Source: Sipunculus nudus
Lineage: Eukaryota; Annelida; Sipuncula; Golfingiida; Sipunculidae
NCBI GenBank assembly: GCA_026874595.1
Contig: CM049316.1
Coordinates: 17,321,839-17,385,838, forward strand
DNA: 64,000 bases
Direction of reading: 5' to 3'
Shown: positions 1 to 11,101 of the stretch, piece after piece
How positions within the stretch are numbered: position 1 is the stretch's first letter
How the letters are laid out: every line of letters begins with the position of its first letter
Notes under the pieces: model-generated
Seen by the model: only the letters and a program-made list of their open reading frames with translations
What the model was told of the DNA's origin: nothing
Database searches by the model: none
Program-made: the position numbers and the translations under genes

Positions 1-1233
1 TAATAGTGCTTATGCATGGAAAGCAGTACCAATGTTTTATCTTGAGAAAATAGGTGGAGTTGCCAATGTGTCTTCAAACTTTGAATACCATAGAATACCA
101 TCTAAGATACCAGGCTTTTATAAACAATGTTTGGAAGATTGGTAACAATTTGTTCCAAAAGATCTAACCATAAAACATGAGGTAAAACTGCAACCTCTGT
201 GTTGGATTAAAGTGAATAAAAAGTCAGTGTATTGCAAACATTTGGACTCGTGTGGAATAAGGTTTGTAAAAGACTCTGATCAAATGAAGGGAAAATGCTA
301 AAATTGTATGACTTGATTAAAAAATATCCAGATATTAGAACAGGAGTCTATCTCAAATGGAGATCTGTATTAGCTGCAATACCATGTAACTGGCTAAAAT
401 TATTGCGAGATGAGGATATCAAATCTAATGAAGGTATATCAGAGGAGCATATCATAATTACAACTAAGGGTATTACAAATATACAATCTTTATCTTCTAA
501 ATATGTTTATGATGTGTTGGTGGAAAAAAAATTTACTGCACCCTCATCATTGGTCTAGTTAAGACATACAATACAGGATGATAATATCAACTGGGAGAGT
601 TACTTTGGTGCCATCCAAAAAATCTCATTGGATATGTACTCAAGGGAATTCTTATTTAAAATACTCCATAACTATCTACCAACCAATAGTTTACTTTACA
701 AATGGAAGTTAGTTGATAGTTACCGATGTTCTTATTGCTTCATAGAATTAGAGACCAAGGAACACATTTTTTATAACTGTTTTGTAACAACAAATCTATA
801 TTTTAGATTTGTGGATTGGATTTAATCAATTGGAGTGATAATGCCACCATTAACATTGAATAAAGTATTGTATGGAATGTTTCCAATTAAGAATAACCTT
901 CTAATAAATCAGGTGCTCCTTACATTTAAAATGTGTGTATATCAAAGTGGAAAGGAAAATAATCAAAACACAAGCAATTTAATGCCAGATTTTTTAGGAG
1001 ATTGAAATATATAGAGAAAATTGAATAAATATTAGCAAAACAGAAAAATAAGATTACTGCACATTTAGAAAAATGGGGAAAAGTAAGGAAACATTTTTAA
1101 CATAGTTGGAATAATATCCAGGCAATGTGCTTTGTATATATTTGTATATATTGTATTTGATGTGATTTGTACAATTATGTGTGACATGTGTATTGTATGA
1201 TTTTTCAGCATTAAAATTTATAATAAAAAAAAT
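1..1233 (+). mobile_element. Degenerate 3' part of an L1/Tx1-like LINE
   Basis: Translation of the + strand gives the C-terminal end of a non-LTR retrotransposon ORF2, broken by stops (for example near 143 and 556). Around 225-560 there is the post-RT region with GIRFVKD-type and WRSVLAAIP-type segments. At about 700-800 there is a C-terminal zinc-finger-like segment, CSYCFIELETKEHIFYNC, typical of L1/Tx1 ORF2 tails. The element runs in from outside the window and ends in an A-rich tail near 1215-1233. The RT catalytic domain is not in view. Clade assignment rests on the CCHC-like tail and is moderately secure; the copy is certainly inactive. Confidence 0.75.
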
Positions 1234-1284
1234 AGGTTCCAGTGCTTGCAGTATAGTGCTCAGCGGTAAGAAACAATTGACTTT

Positions 1285-2040
1285 CGTCATGTTTGATATT
1301 TTCGATTCTATCCGTCTATAAATGAGAGCCTCCTAGCCAAATCCTTAGAATGGGCTAAACAATTCACATCATACAAAAAACGGAAATCGAAGCCATACTT
1401 CATTCCAGAAGATCCATACTTTCTGACAACCATGGAAAACCTTGGACAAAAATAAGTGCACCAAACCAGTTTGACGTCACTATGGGTGCTTTTGACGGAG
1501 CCAAAATATGTAAACTGATGGGATTATATATCCTCAGTGACCTAGGAAAAAACTTGAACACCGAAAGCATTGGCCTATACCGCGACGAAGGTCTAGCTGT
1601 TTTACGATCAACATTAGGTAGTGAAGCGGACCGAAAAAGGAAAAAAATCATTAAACTATTCCAGGAAAACGGCCCGAGAATCACTGACCAAACTAATTTG
1701 AATTAGCAAACTTCCTGGATGTCAATCTTGACCTCCGCACTGGACAAACCAAACCATATAGAAAACCCAACGACAAACCTGTCTACATAAACTGCAAATC
1801 AAACCACCCACCATCTATTACCAAGCACATACTGCAGAAATTCGGGAAAAGATTCACATTATTATCATCAAACAAACAAATATTTGAAGATCACGCTCCA
1901 ATATATTATTCAGCCTTTAAGGAAGCAGGGTACAATGAAAGCGTCCATTACAATGCGGGACACGGCAATATTGGACAACAAAAAAAAAGAAAAGAATAGA
2001 ACTAGAAAGATAATTTGGTACAACCAATCGTACAGCATGT
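1285..2040 (+). mobile_element. Penelope-like reverse transcriptase fragment, + orientation
   Basis: The + strand encodes a degraded reverse transcriptase. ESLLAKSLEWAKQF lies around 1330-1365. VTMGAFDGAKICKLMGLY and the palm motif YRDEGLAV are at about 1480-1610. After a stop and frameshift come FLDVNLDL, KPYRKPND and SNHPPSITKHI (about 1710-1830). This order matches RTs of the Penelope-like/GIY-YIG retroelement group; the exact family is an inference from remembered motif order. A related CNCR cysteine motif, expected in the linker before a GIY-YIG domain, appears in the antisense half of this locus (about 2050-2075). The copy is dead: it has frameshifts, stops and an internal inversion. 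Confidence 0.6.
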
Positions 2041-2440
2041 GTTTTTCACCCTACAGTTGCAGGTGTTTCGCTGGTTTCTTGGTTATTTTTTCAGTGATTT
2101 TTTTTTGTTATGGGCTGTTATTTTTAGCATCATATTTCTCATGCTACTGTAACTAATTTTGATTGTATTTTTGTTAAAAAATTTGTATAGTTTGCTATCC
2201 CATGGGAAGTGTTTTTTATCAGTTTTAAGATTTGCGAGCCGACATTTGTTTTGACATTCTTGCTGTACGGTTGGTTGTACCAAATTATCTTTCTAGCTCT
2301 GTTTCTTATCTTTTTTGTTGTCCATTATTGCCGTGTCCCGCGTGGTAATGGACGCTATCATTATAACTTGCTTTCTTTAAGGCTGAATTATAGATTGGAG
2401 TGGCATCCCACTTCCCACGGGATAGCAAACTATACAAAAA
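1890..2440. repeat. Nested inverted duplication inside the Penelope-like fragment
   Basis: About 1890-2038 is repeated in reverse complement at about 2262-2403, with a loop of roughly 220 bp. The loop (2041-2261) encodes, on the minus strand, the part of the element that should follow on the plus strand (HFPWDSKLYKFFNKNT then ISYSSMRNMM). A short piece of that same part reappears on the plus strand just outside the right arm: the 26 bp at 2409-2434 mirror 2186-2211 with one mismatch. Both orientations of one retroelement are therefore folded together. A transcript would form a long hairpin. Confidence 0.8.
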
Positions 2441-3194
2441 CTAACAAAGGACTTGTACATAGCGGATCATCTTCAGCCCTGGTTAAGCTCAGACACAGAC
2501 CAAAGGACAAAACAAACGCTAAGCGTGAGGTGCTATAGAGCACTGTCGTGTTCAGAAAATGCTTTTATCAAAAGAGAGTTGAGAGCTGAGAGTTGTATAG
2601 GCATTGCAGAGTGATACGACAGGGAAGGCTACGAGTCTATCGGTCTGTGTTTTGGTGATTTCCTATGAGAGAGAGAGAGATACTTTGTTAAGCCAGTGTT
2701 TGGGGAAAATGGGGAGAGGCGCTTGTGTATAGTGTATGACGTGTTAACTACATGAACACAGGAGAACATTCTCTGGACGTTACTTGCGCAACGGTCATGT
2801 GACCAGCGGCTTTAGTGTTCTAAGATACGTTCCGTGTTGTGTTGACACATCAAACCACCAAATTAAACAGGACTCTGTGATTGTGATTATGTATATGAGA
2901 CTCAACTATCTCAATTCCCCCTTATAAGAACCTTGAAGTAGATTCCTTTGGGTGTGTGAAACATACACACACGCATATATACGTATATATTTATCATCTG
3001 GGTCGGGCTATTTGATATAGGGGACATTTTACATATATAATTATTCCGTCCTTGTATATAGGATCAACTTGTTACAATACGTGTTATGAATAACAATGCA
3101 CTTAACACAATAATATATCTTGTCACATATGTTGTTACTCGCTTGGTCGAAATGGCCAGCTCTATGAAATAATACCCATCTACTTTTGTTCCAG
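2441..3194. other. Unassigned spacer, perhaps intron of the GNAT gene
   Basis: No coding segment is recognised. A short GA run lies at 2665-2680 and alternating TA/CA stretches at 2958-2990. The stretch 2545-2925 has a somewhat LTR-like composition, but no paired repeat is present, so it is not called. The last bases form a splice acceptor, TTTTGTTCCAG, ending at 3194. Confidence 0.4.
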
Positions 3195-3910
3195 GTCACT
3201 GCGGGATAAGGTTAATAACAAAAGAGTTGGCATTTATATCATACTACATCACGCAGTCAAAATACAGAGGCAAAGGGATCGGCAGAAAGGTATTCGAGAC
3301 TTGCATGAAGAGGGTTGGCGATATCAATGTTGGTTTAAACGCAGCGGCCGACAAGCAGAGCATGTACGCAGCTGGAGGGTTTAATATATCCTCCTTCCAG
3401 ATGACTCGTTTTATTGGTACACCTAAATGTGACAAAGTTTCAAAACTGTTTGCTGCTGATAACATTAAGGTTGATGATATCGGAGCCATCAACATTTCAT
3501 CAATTGAAAACTATGATGATGGTGTCCACATAATTCCTCGTTATGATTTCCTGAAAAAGTGGTTTAAGAGAGAGGGAAGTGTATGTAAAGTTGCGCGAGA
3601 TGGAGAGAAAATCGTAGGTTACGGCTGTATGTGGCCAGCTGATTCCGGCTACAGGGTTTTGCCTCTCTATGTCGAGTCCAAGTCCGCTGGAATGCCATTA
3701 TGGAAAGAATTTTGCAGCAGAGCGCGTCCTGGAGAACCGATCGAGATAGCGGTGCCGTCACAGAATATTGAAGCTATCAAGCTTTTTACGGACACATTGG
3801 ACCTTGTGGCACCTCCGGTTTATCTGGTGCAAATGTTCACCCAGAATTACATCAAAGTCAATCTTGACCTGGTTTATTCCGTGTCTAGCTACGAAATCAA
3901 TCTTGTTTAA
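3195..3910 (+). CDS. GNAT-family N-acetyltransferase, last coding exon
   Basis: An open frame of 237 codons runs from a splice acceptor (TTCCAG ending at 3194; first base completes a split codon) to TAA at 3908-3910. The first visible residues are HCGIRLITKELAFISYYI. The acetyl-CoA-binding motif A is SKYRGKGIGRKVFE, followed by VGLNAAADKQSMYAAGGF, a standard GNAT core. The second half (GEPIEIAVP, NIEAIKLF, YLVQMFT) resembles the C-terminal domain of two-domain holothin/YitH-like acyltransferases. Proteins of that type transfer an acyl group from acyl-CoA to an amine; the substrate here is unknown. About 70 N-terminal residues of the first domain are missing and must lie on exons upstream, outside the window or lost. 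The exon itself has no stops or frameshifts, so it is either functional or recently orphaned. Confidence 0.8.
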
Positions 3911-3942
3911 TCAATTCCTCTTTTGTATACTTCAATTATACT

Positions 3943-3951
3943 CAATATATA

Positions 3952-3998
<47 letters not shown>
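3943..3998. repeat. (TA)n microsatellite in the 3' flank of the GNAT exon
   Basis: An almost pure alternating TA tract begins about 35 bp after the stop codon. Confidence 0.95.
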
Positions 3999-3999
<1 letters not shown>

Positions 4000-4759
4000 G
4001 ATATGTCGTGCCAACTTTCAATAATGAAAATATCCACTGAATTATAGAAAGGATTTATTATGTTTGATGTTAAGTGATAAGTGGTGACTTCAAATAATAA
4101 TTCTAATCAAATAATTTTCAATTTTCTTTCAACATGTCGAGTGGAACATTCTTTCCTCATATATTTCATTGACTTTTCCATCCGGGGAATGCTTAACAGG
4201 ACAAGCTTGATTAGAGTGACCAGTGCTCCCAGTTATTTGTACCACATAGATGAAACTATTTATAAGTATAATATATTTTAGATGACATACTGTTCACCCG
4301 TTGAAAAGTGAAGCAGGGTTAAACTGTGCGTGTAAAGTAGGACACCCATTAGTCAATAATCAGTGTCCATTTATGTGTTAGTAAACTGTACACCAGAGAA
4401 ATGTTGTATACCAATGGATTATGTAGATCAATATATTCGCCCGATTTGAAATCTGCATGCCAACTGTCAATTACATTTACATCTCTTTCGTCAGCTGAAA
4501 TTAAGGAACCGGAAACGATATTAAAGAGTTAAAATATGGATTGTCACATAAAAGCAGAATGTTACATTAACTATTGTTAGGGATTTCGAGGTGCGCTTGC
4601 ATAGTCTGTTGTTCTTTCCATTTAAGCATTAGCTAATGGCTACTGTCGTGGAACGACTCGTGCGCCATTTTATACAAGCAAACACAAGCAAAGTTCGCAC
4701 ATGAAACAATTTAGCATTAAAATGAACTAAGACAATACTATTAACACTTTCTTGTCATA
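3999..4759. other. AT-rich intergenic stretch
   Basis: No gene, RNA or terminal-repeat signal is recognised. A fragment around 4590-4660 looks like a degraded relative of the tandem unit that follows. Confidence 0.4.
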
Positions 4760-5165
4760 ATTGGATGAAAAAAAGTAATGTGCGCCTGCATAACTTTGTT
4801 TTCTTAATTGTATAAGAGCAGCAATCTAATATTCACTGAACGGGTAAAGAGAATGTATAAGAAAGCCCCATATATTAATGTGCTTGCTTTATTTTCCCTT
4901 CACGTATGTATTTCATTTTTCATTATTGTTTAATATCCTCTTATCCTCTTAGTTTAATATCAACAAAGGGAATACGTTTGACACCTTTTTTTCACATTTT
5001 GATGAATAAATTAATGTGCCCCTTCATAACTTTGTTCTCATAATTGCATAACAGCAGCAGTCTCATATTCACTGAACGGGTAAAGGGCATATAGAAGAAA
5101 GCCCGATATATAAATGTGCTTGCTTTATTTTCCCTACATGTATGTATTTCATTTGCATTATTGTT
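4760..5165. repeat. Two-copy tandem repeat, period about 237 bp
   Basis: About 4760-4925 and 5000-5165 share long near-identical stretches. Examples are CATAACTTTGTT, ATATTCACTGAACGGGTAAA, GTGCTTGCTTTATTTTCCCT and ATGTATTTCATTT, all in the same order. Confidence 0.85.
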
Positions 5166-6174
5166 TTATATCCTCTTACGCCGAAGAACTGTAATCCCTG
5201 CTAACACATAACGTTTCACAACTTTCAGAGAAATATAGCTATAAGGCTAGGCTGCAACGTTTCTTATTTAACATAGTAACAACGTTGTAACAACATAATC
5301 AAGCTGCACATTTAACAAGCAGGACCGAGGTCATTATTAGCAATGTTATCACAACGTTCAATTTAAGTTTTTAGAGAAATAATGGGAAGGTATCATTTGG
5401 TTTTGAGATAACATTGTAACCTAACGTCAATTACACATTTCAATAATATTTCATCCGAATATACATTTTCTTGAAAGAAGTATACTTTTTTTAAATGAAA
5501 ACCTATGTTCCACTTAATCTAAAGGAACATAAGAACCATTATAATGCATAATTCTGCCTTTCGATAGTTCTCTAGCTTTTTGATGTTTTGTTGTCAATAA
5601 CGTTCTCTCAACATTTTACAAATAAGGATGAAAAGTTATTATTTGGTTTTAAGATTACATTTTTATAAAAACGTAATGAAAACTTTTTAGTAACGTTTTA
5701 TCCTAAATTTGTTTTTTTGTGACAAAATATGCTAATTCACGGAAATAATATGTTCTTTTTTTCTGAATGTGGATCTGAATGTGGATAAAAAGCCTTACAA
5801 TACAGAATAACTGTTGTTTAATATTAATTCAGCTGTTTGAGTTTTTGCTATGGGTAACGTTCTTATAATATTTTAAAAACTATTTCCTTACAAGAATAAA
5901 AGATTCTCCGTTAGTTTTAAGACAACATTCTTTTCAGACGTTTAGCAAACAGATCGGTTACATGATATTTAAATATAATAATTTAGTGGGAAAATTCCTT
6001 CTTTAACTAAAAATAAAACATCTTATATGTTAGCTGAAGAAGAAAAAAAACCGTCACAATACATAATAACTGTTGTTTAATATTACTTCAGCTGTTTTGT
6101 TTTCTGGTCACCAGTAACGTTCTAACAACATCCTAAAATCAATTTCCAAGCAAGGAAGGAAGTTACCGGCTGGT

Positions 6175-6488
6175 ACCGGCTTCTGTGGCTCAGGGGTAGA
6201 GCGCAGGACTCAAAGCCGGGTGATAGTGAGTTCGAATCTCAGCCGAGGCGGTGAGTTTTTTCACGGTCGGCCCCCACCCAGGGTGAGCGCTCTGCAGGCT
6301 TAATGGGAAGGTCGTGCCCAACGACCGTGTTTCATTCACAAACGAGTGCACCTTTCGGGGGTCCTCGGTGGTATGATTACCATCCCAGGGCCCGCAGGTG
6401 CAGTAGTCACCGGGCCCGGTTAACGCCAGGATATAAAATAAGAGGAAGCGTGTGATACTGCCCTGTAACGTAGTCCGAAACCGGAATG
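6175..6488 (+). mobile_element. tRNA-derived SINE with 13-bp target duplication
   Basis: The 5' part is tRNA-like. It has an A box TGGCTCAGGGG at 6186-6196 and a B box AGTTCGAATCT at 6229-6239, spaced as in a polymerase III promoter. A GC-rich tRNA-unrelated body follows, without a poly(A) tail. The copy is bracketed by perfect 13-bp direct repeats GTTACCGGCTGGT (6162-6174 and 6489-6501). It sits inside a monomer of the AACGTT array, whose other copies show the uninterrupted sequence. Good promoter boxes and perfect duplications point to a fairly young insertion. Confidence 0.85.
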
Positions 6489-7018
6489 GTTACCGGCTGG
6501 TTCATGACAACATTGCTTTGAAACGTTATGCAAACATTTCAAGAACTGTAATCATAATATATTTTTTATAATAAATATGTCAAATTAACTAATGCCAGTT
6601 TTTTATACTTCACCTAAAGATGTATAAAATCTTTCGCAATACAGAATCTATGTTCTTTAACAATTCTTAAACCCTGTTTAATTTTATTCCTATCGGTAAC
6701 GATCTGACAACATTAAAAAAACGATTTCCTAAAAAATTAAAGGTTCTCATTAAGTATGGAAACAACATTGTATTCAAACAAATACCCTTCTTAGACTCAA
6801 AATAAATTTTAGGATATTTTAACAGAAGAATAATTAAAGCCTTCAGAATATAGAATTACAGTTGTTTAATATTACTTCAGTTGTTTTGTTTTTTGGTTAC
6901 CAGTAACGTTCTTAAAACATCTTCAAAACAATTTCCAAGCAAGGATAGACGTTAACAGTTTGTTTTATGACTATACATTGCTTTCAAATGTTAAGCAAAC
7001 ATTTCACGAATTGTTATC

Positions 7019-7020
<2 letters not shown>

Positions 7021-7066
<46 letters not shown>
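7021..7066. repeat. (TA)n microsatellite
   Basis: Pure TA tract inside the AACGTT satellite array. Confidence 0.95.
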
Positions 7067-7069
<3 letters not shown>

Positions 7070-7904
7070 ACAAATATGCTATATTAACTTACATCAGTCT
7101 TTTATAATTCAGATGTACAAAATCCTTAGCAATCGACAGGCAATGTTCTTTTACAATAAATAGGGCCTATACCCTAGTTGATTTTTTTTAACGGTAACGT
7201 TCTAACAACATTAAAAAAATTCCTACAAAACTTAAAAGTTCTCATCTAGTATGGAAACAACATTGTTTTCAGACGTAAAACAAACATATCATTTACATGA
7301 TACGTTGTATAATATTTTAATTTGCTGCAAATATCCTCCTTTAACTAAAATTAAAATGTCTGATATTTTATCTCGAGAATAATGTAAGCTGTCATAATAC
7401 ACTATTACTGTAGTTTAATTAATATAACTTCGGCTGTTTTGTTTTTGGTCACCAGAAACGCTCATAATAGGTTTAAGTATACAAGCTGGTTTATGACTAC
7501 ATGGCTTTGAAACGTTAAGCAAACATTTCAAGAACTGTAATCATAATATATTTTTTGTAATAAATATGTCAAATTAACTAATACCAGTTTTTTATACTTC
7601 ACCTAAAGATGTATAAAATCTTTCGCAATACAGAATCTATGTTCTTTAATAATTCTTATACCCTGTTTAATTTTATTCCTATCGGTAACGATCTGACAAC
7701 ATTAAAAATCGATTTCCTAAAAAATTAAAGGTTCTCATTAATATGGAAACAACATTGTTTTCAAACGTTTAGCAAACGTTTCATTTACGTCTTATTTAAG
7801 TATAATATATTAGTGGCAAATATCCTTCTTAGACTCAAAATAAAATATATGTCATTTTAGTTGAAGAAAAATAAAAGCCCTCTCAGTGCACAATTTAGGA
7901 TTAA

Positions 7905-8386
7905 ACCATCAAAGGCCGACATACGTCTCGACACAGCGCGACACTGACCGACACAGTAATCAGGCGACACTTACAATGGTTGTGTCGCCTAGTGGATACT
8001 CTAGTGTGTCGTGCAGTAGCAAACCGACATACTCGCGAAAAAAAATATAGGGTTAACCAAACGGATATTGCCGGTGGTTGTGTCGGTTTGCGTCACCTAG
8101 CGTGTTGTGTGATGAATAAATTTGTGTCGCGCGTTCAAACACACTGCACGATCTGTCTTGTGTCGCGACATGCCGACGCAACCATACCCGGCCTTCCATC
8201 GCACGACAAATCTATGCATATGTTCGATTGTGCCGTGCAGTCCGCGTTGCAAAGCCGACAATGTCCTTATGTCTTGTGCTTCTCCACGACGTGTCCTGTG
8301 GCTTCGTCACCGCCGCGCCAAAAGCTGACGTCGCGACATACTGGACGTTATCTGTGTCGCATCACACGCGTGTCGGCCTTGATGGG
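7905..8386. mobile_element. piggyBac-like MITE with TTAA target sites
   Basis: A 482-bp GC-richer block is flanked by TTAA at 7901-7904 and 8387-8390. Its ends are inverted repeats: left ACCATCAAAGGCCGACA, and right, read inward on the other strand, CCCATCAAGGCCGACAC. TTAA duplication is the hallmark of piggyBac (and some Kolobok) elements. The interior is densely filled with variants of TGTCGC/GCGACA and a TGTCGCGACATG palindrome. Open frames of 136, 68 and 69 codons cross it in different frames; with no recognisable motif and overlapping frames these look like by-products of stop-poor, GC-rich repeats. Confidence 0.75.
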
Positions 8387-8469
8387 TTAATTAATTCACG
8401 CCTTTATCATTACTTCAGATATATATGTTGTTTCTAGTTAACTGTAGGCATAACGTTCTTATAACATAC

Positions 8470-8845
8470 TGAGGTTGGCTTCAAATTCGCGGGGTTAAAA
8501 TTTCACGATCTTCACAGTTTCAATGTTTCGCGACGGTTTCATTTTCGCGATCTTGCCGTTAAAAAAGCCTCCACAAAATAAATCATAATTATATTAATGA
8601 ATTATACAAAATAAAACGGGCGATAATCTTAATAATTAGACAAAAACCATCAAAAGAGTTTATATCATTGTTTATTGATACCAGATAATATAACAAATCT
8701 GAAATAATTGATTATAGCAACCTTTAAACATGCAAGATCTTATTATTTATGTTGAACATGAATCATTTAGCCTTTGACTTGCTTTCCGCGATGGGACTCT
8801 TATTCCCCTTTCGCGAATATCACGAATTTGAAACCCTGCCGATCA
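8470..8845. mobile_element. TTCGCG-type MITE
   Basis: The left end reads GGTTGGCTTCAAATTCGCGG and the right end, on the opposite strand, GGCAGGGTTTCAAATTCG. The subterminal parts share TTTCGCGA motifs in inverted order around an AT-rich core. The target duplication was not resolved. The adjoining sequence is AACGTT satellite. Confidence 0.5.
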
Positions 8846-9442
8846 AAAAAGCAACAACAGTATTGAAAACAATGTACAAGCAAGGACAGAAGTTACTTGA
8901 TGGTTTTAAGACAACATTGCGTTCAAACGTTAAGCAAACCTTTTAATAACTTTCATCATAATATATGTATTTTTATAACGAAGATGCTAAATTAGGTAAT
9001 GCCAGTCCTTTATACTTCACCTTAAGATGTGTATAATCCTTCACAATATACAGAGTAATGCTCTTTGACAATACTTAAACTGTTTGATTTTTTTGTTATC
9101 AATTACGTTCTAACAACATTTAAAAAATATATTTTCCTTACAAAAATAAAGATTTTCCAATTAGTTTGAAAACCGCTCAGACGTTTAGTAAACATAAAGA
9201 GTTACGTATTATTTAAATAATATTATTGATCATTTTTGCATACCATGATAACCATGAAATGTGTTTACTGAAAATTGAAAGTATATTGTCGATAGCAATG
9301 TGATTGACTCGTTTTCAAAGCGATCATTTATAGTTTCGAGATGAGTAAACACTTGACCCCCACCATATCAGTCCAGCAACACAGAATGTAGCCCAGGCAT
9401 CACATTTATTACAGCCACTGTTGAGACGGTATGGATAAAACC

Positions 9443-9491
9443 CTCCGGTACGCCCCCCCCCCCCCCCAAAAAAAAAATTGAGAGGAGTCCC

Positions 9492-9524
<33 letters not shown>

Positions 9525-9530
9525 AAAATT
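9443..9530. repeat. Two poly(C)-poly(A) tracts
   Basis: Two copies of a C-run joined to an A-run followed by ATTGAG (about 9452-9480 and 9495-9530). The minus strand is a G-run and could form G-quadruplexes. Confidence 0.9.
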
Positions 9531-9539
9531 GAGGCCACC

Positions 9540-9935
9540 GCCGCCGCCTCCCGGCCGCATATTTTTCCTGAGAACTAATTCCTAAACACTGGACGGAATT
9601 TTATGAAACTCATATTTATACGATCCGGTCACATATGAATTGCTGCACGCTCATTTTACGTTGATCTCTGGCCTTTCCTGTCTGCACAGCCTCCATCTCT
9701 GCGTCTGTTTTCACACAAAAAAACAAAAACCCACATATCTTGATACCATTTGACCCATTTGGGCTGATGTTTTGCAGGAGTGTAGCTCTTGGATATCTTT
9801 CAGCTGGTGGCGCCACCTACAACCATTTTGCACAGCGTCAATTTGTTTCCCTGCCTTGGCTAAACTCACTCATATCTCTGCAGTAGGTGGACATATCCAC
9901 CTGTCATTTTGTATGTGTATATGTCTCATCTAAAA
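9540..9935 (+). mobile_element. Truncated copy of the Helitron family
   Basis: Sequence from about 9540 to 9935 aligns in order with the interior of the Helitron at 40269-41147. Shared blocks include GTTGATCTCTGGCCTTTCC, TGGTGGCGCCACCTACAACC, TTTTGCACAGCGTC and CTCATATCTCTGCAGT. Neither the 5' hairpin nor the CTAG 3' end is present, so both ends are lost. Confidence 0.7.
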
Positions 9936-10238
9936 TGGGAAATTGCCCATTACAGGAAATGGGCAGTTATTTTGCCTTTTTCGTGAAATGGACAACCATT
10001 TTGCTCATTTCATGAAATCACTAATGGCTTCTGATCACATATTCTAACATTCTAATCCATACCTGAAATTCAAATGATCATATCCCCGAAAGTCAATATT
10101 TTCTCTTTACTGTGTAAATTAAGCCTTTTAACTATTAAAAGTGCTTTCTTGGATATTATTTCCTCATACCCCCCTCAGGGTTACCTAAATAGGAAGTTTT
10201 GAGAGCAACCAACTACAAACAGTTATTCTGTGTGTGGA

Positions 10239-10240
<2 letters not shown>
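9936..10240. other. Repeat-like spacer without genes
   Basis: About 9936-10030 holds repeated ATGGGCA and TTTCATGAAA motifs. A similar stretch recurs near 54290-54370. Nothing else is recognised. Confidence 0.35.

Positions 10241-10288
<48 letters not shown>
10241..10288. repeat. (TA)n microsatellite
   Basis: Uninterrupted TA tract of about 48 bp. Confidence 0.95.
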
Positions 10289-10289
<1 letters not shown>

Positions 10290-10540
10290 TGACACACATC
10301 TGCGGGAATGCACTCTTTCCTCCACGGTCACACCGCGCTGTTTTGCAACAGAGCGTGATATACTAAGGTGTTTGGCAGTTGCAATCATAAACTCCAAACA
10401 AAAACCCACCGAACAAACGTTCGGGTATTGTTTCAATCCGTTTGCATGGACCAAAGGCACCCAACAGTGCGAAAAAGAAATTATAAAACCAATGCCGCAA
10501 TTAGGCATATAGTTGACGGTAGTGATTAAGATACATCACA

Positions 10541-10660
10541 TACCTAAGCATATATTCTGTGGTTGCCTTCTTGTTCGCATGGGTTTTAATTTCGCGATAT
10601 TTGCGAATCGGAAATAATTGCGAATATGAATCGCTCGGGAATAAGATTCCCCGTTAACTA
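10541..10660. mobile_element. Fragment related to the TTCGCG MITE
   Basis: GTTCGCATGGGTTTTAATTT followed by CGCGATATTTGCGAAT matches the end motifs of the element at 8470-8845. Only one end is recognisable. Confidence 0.4.
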
Positions 10661-10941
10661 GGATGAACAAGAAAAGTATGATGCATCTGCACAAATGGAT
10701 AAGTTATACCTATTGAAAGATGGTTATTGAAAGACGGCTCAAGCAAATACGCAATAATCATTGTCAACACATGCAAGGACGATAACGGAAACGAGTGAGA
10801 TATTGTGGGATTATAAATACAAATACTGTTGTGGTAAGATTTCATAAATGCTAATGCGATCGCCAAAATGAAACCCTTGCAAACGTTCAAAATGAAGATA
10901 TTGTGACATTTCAGCCTCGTGAATATGAAGACAACCACAGA

Positions 10942-10948
10942 TTATATA

Positions 10949-11004
<56 letters not shown>
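10942..11004. repeat. (TA)n microsatellite
   Basis: TA tract of about 60 bp with one early interruption. Confidence 0.95.
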
Positions 11005-11006
<2 letters not shown>

Positions 11007-11101
11007 CCCCCTATACACACACATTAATTTATATTTAGGCTCATGCTTCAATTGCCTTTGCCAAATATTAGGCCTGCGGCCCCCTCCCTCGTGCCTCAGT
11101 C

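Larger units (their letters stand above)
5200..9235. repeat. AACGTT-rich satellite array with monomers of about 250 bp
   Basis: Diverged monomers recur with the blocks GTAACGTTCTAACAACAT, ATTTCCTTACAA/ATTAAAGGTTCTC, ACAACATTGTTTTCAAACG, AGCAAACATTTC and TATTACTTCAGCTGTTTTG. A higher-order duplication is visible: about 6505-6780 is nearly identical to about 7497-7770, an offset of about 992 bp, or roughly four monomers. Two MITEs, a SINE and a TA microsatellite interrupt the array. No protein is encoded. Confidence 0.8.

Noticed and set aside
2545-2925. A solo LTR upstream of the GNAT exon
   Set aside because: No TG/CA-bounded pair, target duplication or primer-binding site could be shown.
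6175-6260. A functional tRNA gene
   Set aside because: A and B boxes are present, but the cloverleaf is poor and the sequence continues into a body bounded by target duplications, as in a SINE.
7980-8390. A 136-codon cysteine-rich open frame
   Set aside because: It lies wholly within the TTAA-flanked MITE, overlaps two other open frames, starts at a non-ATG codon and has no recognisable motif. GC-rich repeat motifs lacking stops explain it.
10185-10512. Open frames of about 100 codons on both strands
   Set aside because: Both run through the TA microsatellite, which lacks stops in these frames, and show no motif.
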